Shown: positions 7,360-15,802, counted from the first letter of the stretch. The stretch: DNA of 33,071 bases from a bacterium UBP1_UBA4783 (GCA_002403075.1 DHHB01000042.1:1-33071), one strand, 5' to 3'. Notes: generated by a model not told the origin, from the sequence alone. A program made the numbers and translations.

Positions 7360-8568
7360 CTATTCGCGTCCCGCCTCCGCCGCGAGCCGCCGCCTGATCT
7401 CATCGGTCCGCTCATGGCTCAGCCTCACGATATCCGCCTCGGTGAGCACGCGCCGTTCGCCGTTTCGACGATCCACGACGCCGACGCGCTCCGTGCACGA
7501 GTAGCACGGATCGACCGCCGCCGTGATGAGCCCCGCATCCGCCACGGTGTTGCCCGGTACGCTCACGTTGTTGGTGAGGATGTTGTTGAAGCTCGGCGCC
7601 CGCACCTTGTGGCGGATCGGCATGTTGCCGCCGTTCGATCGCACGTAATGAAACACCTCGCCGCGCGGCGCCTCGTACATGCCGAATCCCTCGCCGGGCG
7701 GCACCTCGCGGATCTCCGCGCAGATGTCCCCCGCCTTGGTGTCGGCGATGAGCGAGAGGCACTGGCGGATGATCTTTATCGATTCGAAATTCTCGAGCTG
7801 CCGGACGACGGCCTTGTCGAAGACGTCGCCGTGCTCGCAGAGGATCACCTTGAAGCTCACCTTGTCGTACGCGTCGATCGGATGGTCTCGGCGCGCGTCG
7901 ATATCGTAGCCGGCCGAGCGAGCCGTGGGGCCGAGCGCGCCGTAGAGGCGGCACATCGTCTTGTTGAACACGCCAACGCCCTTCGTGCGGGCGTGGATCA
8001 CGGGGTCGTCCACGATCGCCTTCGTGAGGAGGTCGTTCTCCTTCTCGAGGCGGTCGAGGAGCTTCAGGATGTTCGGAATCTCCTCCGCGGGCAGGTCGCG
8101 CCGGACGCCGCCCGGCCGCATGACCGCGTAGTGGTTGCGGTTCCCCGTGACCGCCTCGAGCACGTCGAGAAGCGGCTCGCGGAACTTCCACGTCCACATG
8201 AAGACGGTGTTGTATCCGAGAAAATGGCCCGCGAGGCCGGTCCAGAGAAGGTGGCTGTGGAGCCGCTCGAGCTCGGCGGCGATCACGCGGATGAACTGGG
8301 CCCGCAGCGGCACCTCGATCTGGCACAGATCCTCGACCGCCTTGACGTAGGCGAACGGATGAGAGCACGAGCAGATGCCGCAGATGCGCTCGACGAGGAA
8401 GGGAACCTGGTCCCACGTCTTGTGCTCGGAGAGGAGCTCGATCCCGCGGTGGCTCCAGCCGATCGTCTGATCGATCTTCACCACGCGCTCGCCCTCCACG
8501 TGGAGCTCGAAGAATTCGGGCTCCTCGAGGATCGGATGGAACGGGCCGATCGGGATCTTCTTCACCAT
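7360..8568 (-). CDS. mbhL: group 4 [NiFe] hydrogenase large (catalytic) subunit
   Basis: This 402-residue NuoD-related subunit should hold the NiFe active site, reducing protons or oxidising H2. All four nickel ligands are present. The first pair is in RICGIC (Cys63, Cys66) and the second in DPCYSCTER (Cys355, Cys358). This separates it from NuoD and from sulfur-reducing Mbs-type subunits, which have lost ligands. After Arg361 there is a 41-residue tail beginning VGVVDRR. It closely resembles the peptide that HycI removes from E. coli HycE, so cleavage after Arg361 is likely. A maturation protease gene ends the same operon. Its start overlaps the stop of the NuoC-like gene by one base. Best described as group 4b/4d-like, since it is linked to Mrp genes. 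Confidence 0.94.
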   Translation of the reverse strand: MVKKIPIGPFHPILEEPEFFELHVEGERVVKIDQTIGWSHRGIELLSEHKTWDQVPFLVERICGICSCSHPFAYVKAVEDLCQIEVPLRAQFIRVIAAELERLHSHLLWTGLAGHFLGYNTVFMWTWKFREPLLDVLEAVTGNRNHYAVMRPGGVRRDLPAEEIPNILKLLDRLEKENDLLTKAIVDDPVIHARTKGVGVFNKTMCRLYGALGPTARSAGYDIDARRDHPIDAYDKVSFKVILCEHGDVFDKAVVRQLENFESIKIIRQCLSLIADTKAGDICAEIREVPPGEGFGMYEAPRGEVFHYVRSNGGNMPIRHKVRAPSFNNILTNNVSVPGNTVADAGLITAAVDPCYSCTERVGVVDRRNGERRVLTEADIVRLSHERTDEIRRRLAAEAGRE

Positions 8569-9089
8569 TACGGATTCTTTCCTTTCGGAGGACGTCCCGC
8601 GACCTCGTCCGAGCGCCAGTCGCCGTCGTCGCGGTTGCGGACGAGCGGATGGTTGTCCTTCATCTCGCGCTTGGCCGGATAGAAATCGGCCGGCCGCGTA
8701 TCGGACCGCAGCACTGGCCGCAGATCCGGGTGGTTCCGGAACGTCACTTCGTACATCTCGAACATCTCCCGCTCGATCCAGTTGGCGCCGGGTATCACGG
8801 GCGTGATCGAATCGAGCGTCGGATGCGGCTTGGCGGCGAACGTCTTGATCGTCACGTAGTAGTGCTCGCGGTCGAACGGCATGAAGAACATGACCTCGAC
8901 GCCCTCTCGGTCGTCCACCGCGGCCCCCGTGTCGAAACGGGCGTCGAGCTCCTCGAAGAGGAACCGGGCGAGGTCGACCCAGATTTCGTTCTCCGCGTAC
9001 ACATAGACGCGCTTCGGCGAGCGCTCGGCGATCTTGACCTTTGCGCCGAACCGCTCCGCTATCCGCCGTTTCACTTCTTCGCGTTCCAT
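8568..9089 (-). CDS. mbhK: NuoC-like (30 kDa) hydrogenase subunit
   Basis: This 173-residue soluble protein of the complex I 30-kDa family corresponds to MbhK, EchD and the N-terminal part of HycE. The conserved core IPGANWIEREMFEMYEVTF (about residues 102-120) and the following LRPVLRSD segment are the family signature. It has no Fe-S ligands and probably bridges the small and large subunits. Its stop TAA shares one base with the ATG of the large subunit gene, so the two are translationally coupled. The ending is Pro- and Lys-rich. Confidence 0.92.
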   Translation of the reverse strand: MEREEVKRRIAERFGAKVKIAERSPKRVYVYAENEIWVDLARFLFEELDARFDTGAAVDDREGVEVMFFMPFDREHYYVTIKTFAAKPHPTLDSITPVIPGANWIEREMFEMYEVTFRNHPDLRPVLRSDTRPADFYPAKREMKDNHPLVRNRDDGDWRSDEVAGRPPKGKNP

Positions 9090-9138
9090 GTCTCTCTCTT
9101 CGCCCGGGGCCGGCGCGACGGCGCTCCGCCCGCGGGAC

Positions 9139-9552
9139 CTATAGCTGGCTCAGAACCTTCACGATCCCGGAGATGATCGTCTCCGGCTTCGGCGGGCATC
9201 CCGGAATGTAGGCGTCCACCGGTATGTACTTGTCCATCGGCCCGACGACGTTGTACCCGTCGCGGAAGATGCCGCACTTGCAGCCGCACGCGCCGAAGGC
9301 GACGACCTTGATCGGCCTCGGCGCCGCCTCGTAGAGGCGCCGCAGGCGCGGGAGCACGTTGGCCGTGACGGGGCCGCTCACGAGCAGCACGTCGGCGTGC
9401 CGGATGCTCCCGACGAGCACGACGCCGAAACGCTCCACGTCGAAGCGCGGCGTCAGGCAGTCGAGGATCTCGATATCGCAGTTGTTGCACGCACCCGTGT
9501 TCACGTGGAAGACCCACGGTGACTTTTTCAACGCCTTGAGCGCGAGCGACAT
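9139..9552 (-). CDS. mbhJ: NuoB-like hydrogenase small subunit
   Basis: This 137-residue protein carries the [4Fe-4S] cluster nearest the active site (the N2-like cluster). Ligands are visible as Cys22 and Cys25 in GACNNCDIE, Cys89 in GACGC, and Cys119 in PGCPPKPE. Two further cysteines (91 and 93) in the GACGCKCG loop are typical of group 4 hydrogenases. It is the short Mbh/Ech type of small subunit, with no twin-Arg signal and no extra clusters. It lies between the NuoH- and NuoC-like genes. Confidence 0.94.
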   Translation of the reverse strand: MSLALKALKKSPWVFHVNTGACNNCDIEILDCLTPRFDVERFGVVLVGSIRHADVLLVSGPVTANVLPRLRRLYEAAPRPIKVVAFGACGCKCGIFRDGYNVVGPMDKYIPVDAYIPGCPPKPETIISGIVKVLSQL

Positions 9553-9565
9553 CAGTGCCTCCGCA

Positions 9566-10498
9566 TCAGTATCCGAGCGTCGCGAGGATCAGCGCGACGG
9601 CCGAGAGAACGAACATAGGGCCCCAGAAGAAACGCAGCGCATGATCGATCCGCACGCGCGGATTCGTATTCTTGACGACGACGATGATGACGACGATCGC
9701 GACGTACTTGAGGATCGACGTGAGGATCCTCCAACCGACGAAGTTCACGCCGCCCCAGAACATCGTGATGATGAAGAGCGGCATCACGAGGTACATGATC
9801 GCCGTGTTGAGACGAACGACGGCGAGCGGCGCCCCCGAGTACTCGATGTGCGTGCCGCCCGCGATCTCCGTCTCGGCCTCGGGGATGTCGAACGGGATGA
9901 AGCCGAGCTTCGCCTGCGCGCAGAAGATCGCGACGATGAAGGCGAGGACGCCCGAGACGCTGCCGAGCATCACGCCGTTGTACTCCTGATGGATGAGGAT
10001 CTTCTCGAAGGAGAAGCTCCCGACCTTGACGACCGTCGTGAGCACCGCCATCACGAGCGGCAGCTCGTAGCCGAACATGAGCTTCATCTCGCGGCTCGCC
10101 CCGAGGATGCCGAGCGGGTTGCCCGAGGCGCTCCCGCCGATGATGAGGGCGAGCGCCGGAATCGTCATGATGTAGAGGACGACGATCGTGTCGCCGACGA
10201 AGGAGACCGTCGGATCGAGGTTCACGAGCCAGAGGATCGTCGATGCGAGCGTCGCCGCGGCGAGGCCGACGACCGGCATGACGAGGAACCCCGTCGTGCG
10301 GGCGCCGGCGGGCACGACGACCTCCTTGCCGAGGAGCTTTATCGTGTCGGCGAACGGCTGGTACCACGGCGGGCCGACGCGGTACTGCACGCGAGCGGTG
10401 ACCTTGCGGTCGACCCACGTCGTCAGCAGCCCGACCACCGCCGAGAAAACGAACCCCGGGAAGAGGAGGTATTTCACTATGTAGCCGAATGCCGTCAT
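9566..10498 (-). CDS. mbhM: NuoH-like membrane anchor subunit
   Basis: This 310-residue protein with about eight helices belongs to the NuoH/HycD/MbhM family. It links the peripheral hydrogenase arm to the membrane ion pumps. Conserved elements are RVGPPWYQPFADTIKLLGKE (about residues 40-59) and the acidic loop PFDIPEAETEIAGGTHIEYSG (about 200-220), whose Glu/Asp residues line the coupling pathway in complex I. The stop falls 13 bases before the small subunit gene. The ATG at 10498 gives the normal N-terminus. Confidence 0.94.
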   Translation of the reverse strand: MTAFGYIVKYLLFPGFVFSAVVGLLTTWVDRKVTARVQYRVGPPWYQPFADTIKLLGKEVVVPAGARTTGFLVMPVVGLAAATLASTILWLVNLDPTVSFVGDTIVVLYIMTIPALALIIGGSASGNPLGILGASREMKLMFGYELPLVMAVLTTVVKVGSFSFEKILIHQEYNGVMLGSVSGVLAFIVAIFCAQAKLGFIPFDIPEAETEIAGGTHIEYSGAPLAVVRLNTAIMYLVMPLFIITMFWGGVNFVGWRILTSILKYVAIVVIIVVVKNTNPRVRIDHALRFFWGPMFVLSAVALILATLGY

Positions 10499-10509
10499 CG
10501 TTTTCCTTG

Positions 10510-10989
10510 CTACCTCGGCAGCGTGAAGCGCACGAGGTACCGTCCGCCCTCGACGGCGCGCTTCACCTTTTTCTCGATCTCCTGAAGCTCCTCGAACACG
10601 AGCGCGCCCGACGTGCAGGTCGCCACGCAGCGGGGGTCCTTGCCCTCCGCGAGCCGGTCGGCGCAGAGGTCGCACTTCGGCGAGGTGTGCCACGTCGAGT
10701 ACGGGAGCATGACGCCGAACGGACAAGCCATGATGCACGATTTGCAGCCGATGCAGAGGTTCCGCATCCGGACGATCGTGCCGTTCTCGTCCTTCTTGAT
10801 CGCCTCCTGCGGGCACACGTTGAGGCAGAGCGGCTCCGCGCAGTGCCGGCAATGGAGCGGAAGGGTCGCCTTTTCCTGAACGTGCCCGTGCTTGAGGTGC
10901 CCCTGCCCGTGGTGTCCCGCCGCGCACGCCGCGGCGCACGAGCGGCACGACGTGCAGAGGTTCATGTTTATGTAGATTCTCTTTTCCAT
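10510..10989 (-). CDS. four-cluster 4Fe-4S ferredoxin-like electron transfer subunit (HycB/HydN type)
   Basis: This 159-residue protein has sixteen cysteines in four [4Fe-4S] motifs: Cys12/15/18/22, Cys47/50/55/59, Cys79/82/85/89 and Cys106/109/121/125. This is the layout of HycB, HydN, CooF and the beta subunits of molybdopterin enzymes. It has no membrane segment, so it should be a soluble electron wire. Its start lies two bases from the stop of the molybdopterin-oxidoreductase-like gene, in keeping with a beta-subunit role for that protein. It is the likely link between the input module and the hydrogenase core. Confidence 0.92.
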   Translation of the reverse strand: MEKRIYINMNLCTSCRSCAAACAAGHHGQGHLKHGHVQEKATLPLHCRHCAEPLCLNVCPQEAIKKDENGTIVRMRNLCIGCKSCIMACPFGVMLPYSTWHTSPKCDLCADRLAEGKDPRCVATCTSGALVFEELQEIEKKVKRAVEGGRYLVRFTLPR

Positions 10990-10990
10990 A

Positions 10991-12778
10991 TCAGTATCCC
11001 GCGCTCTGGCGGCTGAGCTTCGCGGCGACCGGGCCGAGCACGATCTCGCCCGTCCCCGAGAGCCGCCACGGGAAGAGCTTGCGCACGGCGGGGAAATGGA
11101 TCGTCGCCGCGACGACCTTGCCCGCGAGGCGCTTCGTTATCTCGACCGGCAGCACGATCTCTCCGCCGGCGGTCGAGACGTCGACGCGGTCGCCCTTCGA
11201 GAGCCGAAGCCCCGCCGCGATCTCCTCGGAGACCATGAGCACGGCGTCGGGGCAGGTGATCTCGGACCAGTGGAAATTCCTGCTCGCCGAGCCGTCGGCC
11301 GCGTGTACCGCTTCGCTCCACGGAATGAGAGCGATCTCCGCGCCGGCGATGTCCTTTTGGGCCGAGACGTACTCGGACCACTCGACCGAGAGGCCGTCCG
11401 TCGAGGCCGCGCGATTGGCGAGGCGCTTCGGGGCGCCCGCGGGAGCGAGCTCGCTCCCCATCTCCCGGGCGAGCATCACGAGAAAATCGCCGTCCGAAAC
11501 GCACCCCGCGATCGGCTTCATGACGTCGGCGCGGACGAGATCCTCGCCGAAGGCCGGCGACACGGTGCCCGGCTTTTCCATGAGGGTGGCCGCCGGGATG
11601 ACGATGTTGGCGCGCTCGGCGGTCTGATTCCAGAAGATCTGCGTCGTCACGGTGAAGCGCTTCTCGCGCATCGCCTTTTCGATCGGCCCCGCCGGATAGG
11701 CGGAGAAGAGGTCGAGCCCGAGGATGACGAGCGCCCGTAGCTCGGCGTCGGCGAGCTTGCGGATGCAGTCGCTCGCGCCGGACGCCGCGAGCGTCGAGTA
11801 GACGCCCCACGTGTTCTGCTGAACGAACTGTGGCACGAACTCCCGCTCTCCCGGCATGAGGCGCGAAAGCGCTTCGGCGAACGAATAGACGAGCGCCGGC
11901 GCGCCGAAGCGCCCGAATATGTTGGAGACGTAGACGGCGGTCTTCGCGGCGCCGAGCATCGACTGCGCGGCCCCCGTGATCGCGTCCTTCGAGACGCCGC
12001 CGAGCCGCTCGATCTCGGACCAGTCGGCCTTGTCGAGAAGCTGCTTGAGGCCCGCGGGGAGCTCGGCCTTCGTCTTTTCGGCGGCCGCCTTGAGGAGGCC
12101 GGCCGCGACAGCGGCCTCGCCGCCGGGTTTGCAGCGCAGGTGCCGGTTCGAGAACCACGCCGTGTGGTTCGTATCCGGGCTCACGACGATCGTTTCGCTC
12201 CCGCGCGCGCCGTACCGGCCGGGCAGGATGTTCTTGGCGGTGCAGGGATGCTCGGAGAACGGATCGCCGAAGACGAGCGAAACGGCCCGCTCGCCCGCGG
12301 GCTTCGGCCCGGCGGGCTTCACTCCCGAAAAGTCCCGGGCGAGGTGCGCGCGGAAGAGCGGCGCGTCGTCCGGGGCGAAGAGCGCGATATTCTCGGTGCC
12401 GACGACCTCGCGCGCGAACCGCGCCGCGAGCGCGGCCTCCTCGTTCGTGAGGTTCTCGCCGAGGAGCACGCCGATCGAGCCCGCGCCGTGGGCGGCCTTG
12501 ACGTCGGCGAGGCTTTTGGCCGTCTCGCTCACGGCGGCGTCGATCGTCGTCCGCTCGCCGAGCATGAACGGGTAGTTGATGCGCTTCGGGTGGGAGAGGA
12601 GCTCGGCGACCGCGTTCCCGCGGGCGCAGAGGCTGCCCCCGAACTTCGAGTCCGCGCTCCGGTCCCAATCGACCGAGAGCAGCGCGTCCTTGCCGAAGAT
12701 AGGTCCGCGCTCCCCGCCGGCGACGACGAGCGGGCAGGCGAGCGAGCAGAGCGGACAGTTGCCTTTCAGTTCCTTCAT
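10991..12778 (-). CDS. molybdopterin-oxidoreductase-like protein (NuoG/FdhA/FwdB-related), probably non-catalytic
   Basis: This 595-residue protein has an N-terminal [4Fe-4S] site (Cys8, Cys11, Cys15, Cys51) with the CxxCxxxC spacing of molybdopterin oxidoreductases. A core of NuoG/FdhA/FwdB type follows, and the C-terminus (about residues 475-590) resembles the molydopterin-dinucleotide-binding domain. Where formate dehydrogenases carry Sec or Cys followed by His, the matching segment (about residues 131-145, IALFAPDDAPLFRAH) has neither residue. That suggests an electron-transfer or structural role, as in NuoG, rather than formate oxidation. It also lacks the NuoG N-terminal ferredoxin domains. 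I could not tell whether it still binds a pterin. The ATG at 12778 directly precedes the Fe-S motif. Confidence 0.8.
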   Translation of the reverse strand: MKELKGNCPLCSLACPLVVAGGERGPIFGKDALLSVDWDRSADSKFGGSLCARGNAVAELLSHPKRINYPFMLGERTTIDAAVSETAKSLADVKAAHGAGSIGVLLGENLTNEEAALAARFAREVVGTENIALFAPDDAPLFRAHLARDFSGVKPAGPKPAGERAVSLVFGDPFSEHPCTAKNILPGRYGARGSETIVVSPDTNHTAWFSNRHLRCKPGGEAAVAAGLLKAAAEKTKAELPAGLKQLLDKADWSEIERLGGVSKDAITGAAQSMLGAAKTAVYVSNIFGRFGAPALVYSFAEALSRLMPGEREFVPQFVQQNTWGVYSTLAASGASDCIRKLADAELRALVILGLDLFSAYPAGPIEKAMREKRFTVTTQIFWNQTAERANIVIPAATLMEKPGTVSPAFGEDLVRADVMKPIAGCVSDGDFLVMLAREMGSELAPAGAPKRLANRAASTDGLSVEWSEYVSAQKDIAGAEIALIPWSEAVHAADGSASRNFHWSEITCPDAVLMVSEEIAAGLRLSKGDRVDVSTAGGEIVLPVEITKRLAGKVVAATIHFPAVRKLFPWRLSGTGEIVLGPVAAKLSRQSAGY

Positions 12779-12828
12779 ACGCCTTTCGCGGCGCCGGCCG
12801 CCTCGCGGGCCCGCGCCGGGAACGTTTA

Positions 12829-13647
12829 TCAGCCGAACACGTTCGGAACGTGCTTGATCTTGTCGTAGCACATGTCGGGGCCGTCGACGCAGAGGTAGTA
12901 GTGCCCCACGTTGCAGCGGCCGCATTTTCCCATGCCGCACGACATCTTCCGGTTCATCGAGAGGTAGATCTGCGGCGGCTTGTACCCGACCTCGAGGAGC
13001 TTCAGCGTGACGAACTTGAGCATGATCTCGGGGCCGCACGAGACGGCGATCGAGTTGTCGAGATCGATGTCGAGCCCGTCAAGCAGCGTCGTGACGAGCC
13101 CCACGCGCCCCGTCCAGCCCGCCGCCGGGACGTCGATCGTGTTCGTGAAGTCGACGTTCGGCGCGGCCTTGGACCAACCGTCGTACTGGCGCTTGAAGCA
13201 GAGCTCCTCGGGGCTTCGGGCGCCGTATTTTATCGATACCCTCTTGTATTTCTTCGGGTTCTCGAGGAGGGCGTAGATGAGCGAACGGAGCGGCGCGAGC
13301 CCCACGCCGCCGCCCACGACGAGGGCTTCCTTGCCCTCGAGCTTCTCCATCGGATAGCCCTTGCCGAACGGGCCGCGCAGCCCGACCTCGGCGCCGGGCT
13401 TGAGGGCGTGGAGCGCGTCGGTGATCTTGCCCGTGCGCAGGATCGTGATCTCCATCTTCTCGGCGACGCTCGGGGACGAGCTCGGGGTGAACGGCGCCTC
13501 GCCGTATCCCGGCACGGTGAGCTGCATGAACTGGCCGGCCTTGAACTTGATCGGGCGCGACGGCGCGAGGACGAACGTCTTGATCGTCGGAGTCTCGACG
13601 ATGACGTCCTCGACGACGGTTTCTATCGGGTAGTACGGATTCTTCAT
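12829..13647 (-). CDS. FAD/NAD(P)-binding [2Fe-2S] oxidoreductase subunit (sulfhydrogenase gamma, HydG-like)
   Basis: This 272-residue member of the ferredoxin-NADP reductase superfamily should exchange electrons with NAD(P)H. The FAD-binding region includes FKAGQFMQLTVPGYGEAPF (about residues 35-53) and FTPSSSP. The NAD(P) site has VVGGGVGLAPLRS (about 110-122). The C-terminal [2Fe-2S] motif uses Cys237, Cys242, Cys245 and Cys253, as in HydG, PyrK and AsrB. It lies six bases from the HydB-like gene, which is the usual partner. In this operon it is the only flavin site, so it is the obvious entry point for reducing power from NAD(P)H. Confidence 0.9.
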   Translation of the reverse strand: MKNPYYPIETVVEDVIVETPTIKTFVLAPSRPIKFKAGQFMQLTVPGYGEAPFTPSSSPSVAEKMEITILRTGKITDALHALKPGAEVGLRGPFGKGYPMEKLEGKEALVVGGGVGLAPLRSLIYALLENPKKYKRVSIKYGARSPEELCFKRQYDGWSKAAPNVDFTNTIDVPAAGWTGRVGLVTTLLDGLDIDLDNSIAVSCGPEIMLKFVTLKLLEVGYKPPQIYLSMNRKMSCGMGKCGRCNVGHYYLCVDGPDMCYDKIKHVPNVFG

Positions 13648-13653
13648 CTCGCT

Positions 13654-14718
13654 CTAGACCTTCGCGGCTTTCGCCGTTTTCTGTATCGTTCTGAGCGCTT
13701 CCCGCATGTCGATGCCCGCAGAGCACGTGTCGATGCAGCGCCCGCAGCCCGTGCAGAACACCGCGCCGTGGCTCTGCACGAGGTAATCGTACTTGTGGTA
13801 ATAGCGGTGCTTCACCCGGTCGGTGAGACGCGGCCGCGGATTGAGCATCCCCGCCATCCGGGCGTAGCCCGTGACCTGGCAGGAATCCCACGTGAATATC
13901 CTCTGGAAATGCGACCCGTCCGCGCGCTGGTCGTAGAGGAGGAAACAGTAGCACGTCGGACAGATGTTCGTGCAGGCGCCGCACTCGACGCACCGCGCCG
14001 AGATGTCGTCCCACGCCTCGTCCTGCAGCGCCGCGCGAACGATCTCCGTGAGCTTCGCGTCCACCTTCGGGAAGGAGCGGTTCTGCTCCTCGAGCTTCCG
14101 GACGACCGCCCCGCGCGCGTCGTCGCGCATCTTCACCTGCGCGTCGCGCGTCTCGGCGAAGAGGTCCCTGCTCTCCTTGACGAGCTTCTCGCCGCGCTCG
14201 CTCGCCGCTTCGGCGAGGTAGCCGCCCTGAATCTTCGCGATCGATATGTCGCAGCCCTTCTCGGGCCACGGCTTGCCGCCGAGCAGGTTGCAGAAGCAGC
14301 TCGCGCCGCATTCTCCGCAGTCGGCGCCGATGAGAATCATCCGTTCGCGGCGGATTTTGTAGAAGGGATCGGTGAACTCCCCTTCCGTCTCGACCTTGTC
14401 CACGAGGGCGAGCGCCGCGAGATCGCATCCGCGCGCGCCGACGATCACGGTCGCCGGGAAGGTCTTCTCGTCCGGCATCTCGTCTCCCTCCGTCGAGGGG
14501 TACCCGGCGACGGGGCACCGCAGGAGCTGCGCGAAGGTCTTGAGCGGCTCGACCGTGCGGTAGCCGTCGAGAGCGAGGTTTTCGGGGAGGGGAAAGTTCT
14601 CGACGCGCTCGAGACGGAGCTTGCCCGACTCGGCGTTGCGCACGGGGACGAAAAGTTCCCCCTGCGCTGAGAGCTTCTTCAGGAAGCGCTCGAAGTTCGT
14701 TGCGTCAATAAAATACAT
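13654..14718 (-). CDS. 4Fe-4S dicluster subunit, HydB/AsrA family
   Basis: This 354-residue soluble Fe-S protein is related to the beta subunit of archaeal sulfhydrogenase (HydB) and to anaerobic sulfite reductase subunit A. The N-terminal half has a Cys-rich stretch (Cys134, 137, 141, 143 in DCGECGASCFC) typical of the family. Two [4Fe-4S] motifs follow: Cys243/246/249/253 and Cys322/325/328/332. It should pass electrons between the FAD subunit and the rest of the complex. I chose the ATG at 14718 because homologues start near MYFID; an in-frame TTG at 14799 would lie almost on the predicted transcription start. It is the first gene of the operon, behind a good promoter. Confidence 0.88.
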   Translation of the reverse strand: MYFIDATNFERFLKKLSAQGELFVPVRNAESGKLRLERVENFPLPENLALDGYRTVEPLKTFAQLLRCPVAGYPSTEGDEMPDEKTFPATVIVGARGCDLAALALVDKVETEGEFTDPFYKIRRERMILIGADCGECGASCFCNLLGGKPWPEKGCDISIAKIQGGYLAEAASERGEKLVKESRDLFAETRDAQVKMRDDARGAVVRKLEEQNRSFPKVDAKLTEIVRAALQDEAWDDISARCVECGACTNICPTCYCFLLYDQRADGSHFQRIFTWDSCQVTGYARMAGMLNPRPRLTDRVKHRYYHKYDYLVQSHGAVFCTGCGRCIDTCSAGIDMREALRTIQKTAKAAKV

Positions 14719-14809
14719 GCGCTCGCGATTGAGGGACAAAATCGACCACTGAAGCGCGGCCCTTGCATCGAGTCGACGACGGCCCCAGTGGCCCGACAAA
14801 ACAGCGCTA

Positions 14810-14837
14810 ATTATCTATGATCGCGGACGACTGTCAA
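14810..14837 (-). promoter_or_regulatory. sigma-70-type promoter of the hydrogenase operon
   Basis: Read on the minus strand, TTGACA (14832-14837) is followed after 16 bases by GATAAT (14810-14815). These match the -35 consensus fully and the -10 consensus at five of six positions. Transcription would begin near 14803, leaving an untranslated leader of about 85 bases before the HydB-like gene. I see no obvious operator repeat in it. Confidence 0.7.
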
Positions 14838-14847
14838 GGTATTTTTA

Positions 14848-15768
14848 TTACTTTTCCGCGAGGAGCTTTTCGACCGCCTCCCGGAGCTTCGGCCCGCGCA
14901 CGTTCTTGTAGCGGATGTTCCCCGCGCGGTCGACGAGGAAGGTCGCCGGGATCGCGCTCACGCCGTACGTCCTCGCTATCCCATTCTGCCAGCCCTTCCC
15001 GTCGAAGAGCTGCGGCCATTCCATCTTGTTTTCCCGTATGAAGTTGTCGAATTGGGTCCTGTTCTCGTCGAGGGAGACGCCGATGATCTCGAACCCCTTC
15101 TTGTGGAACTCGTTGTAGGTCTTTATGACGTTCGGCATCTCCATTCGGCAGGGAGCGCACCAAGCGGCCCAAAAATCGATGAGAACGACCTTGCCGCGGT
15201 ACTTCGCGAGATCGACGTGCTTGCCCTGATGCGAGGTGCCGGAGAGGCCCGCCGCCGGAGCGCCGATCTTGACGCGCCGCAGCGCTTCGACGCGCGAGAG
15301 CTCGCCCGAGGCCGCCTCGACGATGCGCGGGTCCACGGCGAGCCCGGCGCCGGTCACTTCGCGGAGCAGCTTTTCGGCCTCGTCGTACCGCTCGAGCGCG
15401 ATCTGGCTCGACGCGAGGACGAACGTGGCCTGCGCCCTCTGGTCGGGGCTCTTCTCTCCCGGCGCCTTCAGGTAGGCGTCGATATGTTCGATCGCCTTCG
15501 CGGGCGAGCCCGCGCTCGAGTAGATCCTGCCGAGCGCGAAGTGGGCCTCTCCCGCTTCGGGAGACTTCGGATGCCGCTTGATGAAATCCCCGAGCGATCG
15601 CTCGAGGAGCCCGAAATACTCGTGGGAACCCATGACGGGCTGCTTCGCGCGGAGCTCGTCCGTAAGACGTTTGAACTCGCGCGCCGCGTCGGTCTCGGCG
15701 AAGACGGCCGCCGCCGCGAGCGCGACGATCCCGGCCGCGAAGGCGGCGAACACCGCTCTCGATCTCAT
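14848..15768 (-). CDS. exported TlpA/ResA-like thioredoxin with N-terminal TPR-like region
   Basis: This 306-residue protein has a Sec signal peptide (about residues 1-24, ending AVFAE). A helical region (about 26-155) follows, with TPR-like repeats such as AEAHFALGRIY and AQATFVLASSQIALERYDEAEKLL in outline. The C-terminal thioredoxin domain (about 167-306) has WCAPC (Cys204, Cys207) and a cis-proline segment SAIPATF (Pro274). It should act in the periplasm as a thiol-disulfide reductase. It lies downstream of the DUF1573 gene on the same strand, which makes that protein a possible partner. The ATG at 15768 has a purine-rich ribosome site (GAGGTG). I place no specific substrate. Confidence 0.9.
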   Translation of the reverse strand: MRSRAVFAAFAAGIVALAAAAVFAETDAAREFKRLTDELRAKQPVMGSHEYFGLLERSLGDFIKRHPKSPEAGEAHFALGRIYSSAGSPAKAIEHIDAYLKAPGEKSPDQRAQATFVLASSQIALERYDEAEKLLREVTGAGLAVDPRIVEAASGELSRVEALRRVKIGAPAAGLSGTSHQGKHVDLAKYRGKVVLIDFWAAWCAPCRMEMPNVIKTYNEFHKKGFEIIGVSLDENRTQFDNFIRENKMEWPQLFDGKGWQNGIARTYGVSAIPATFLVDRAGNIRYKNVRGPKLREAVEKLLAEK

Positions 15769-15802
15769 GCCCTGCACCTCTCGATATCTCCGGTCATAAC
15801 GA

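Noticed and set aside
7360..8568. An Mbs-type sulfur reductase or complex I-like subunit instead of a hydrogenase.
   Set aside because: All four Ni-binding cysteines are present, along with a cleavable tail and a maturation protease.
10991..12778. Calling the molybdopterin protein an active formate dehydrogenase, which would make the operon a formate hydrogenlyase.
   Set aside because: The expected Sec/Cys-His at the active site is missing, and a flavin NAD(P)-binding subunit sits beside it instead.
14719..14799. An upstream TTG start (14799) for the HydB-like gene.
   Set aside because: The added residues are not family-like, and the codon would lie almost on the predicted transcription start.
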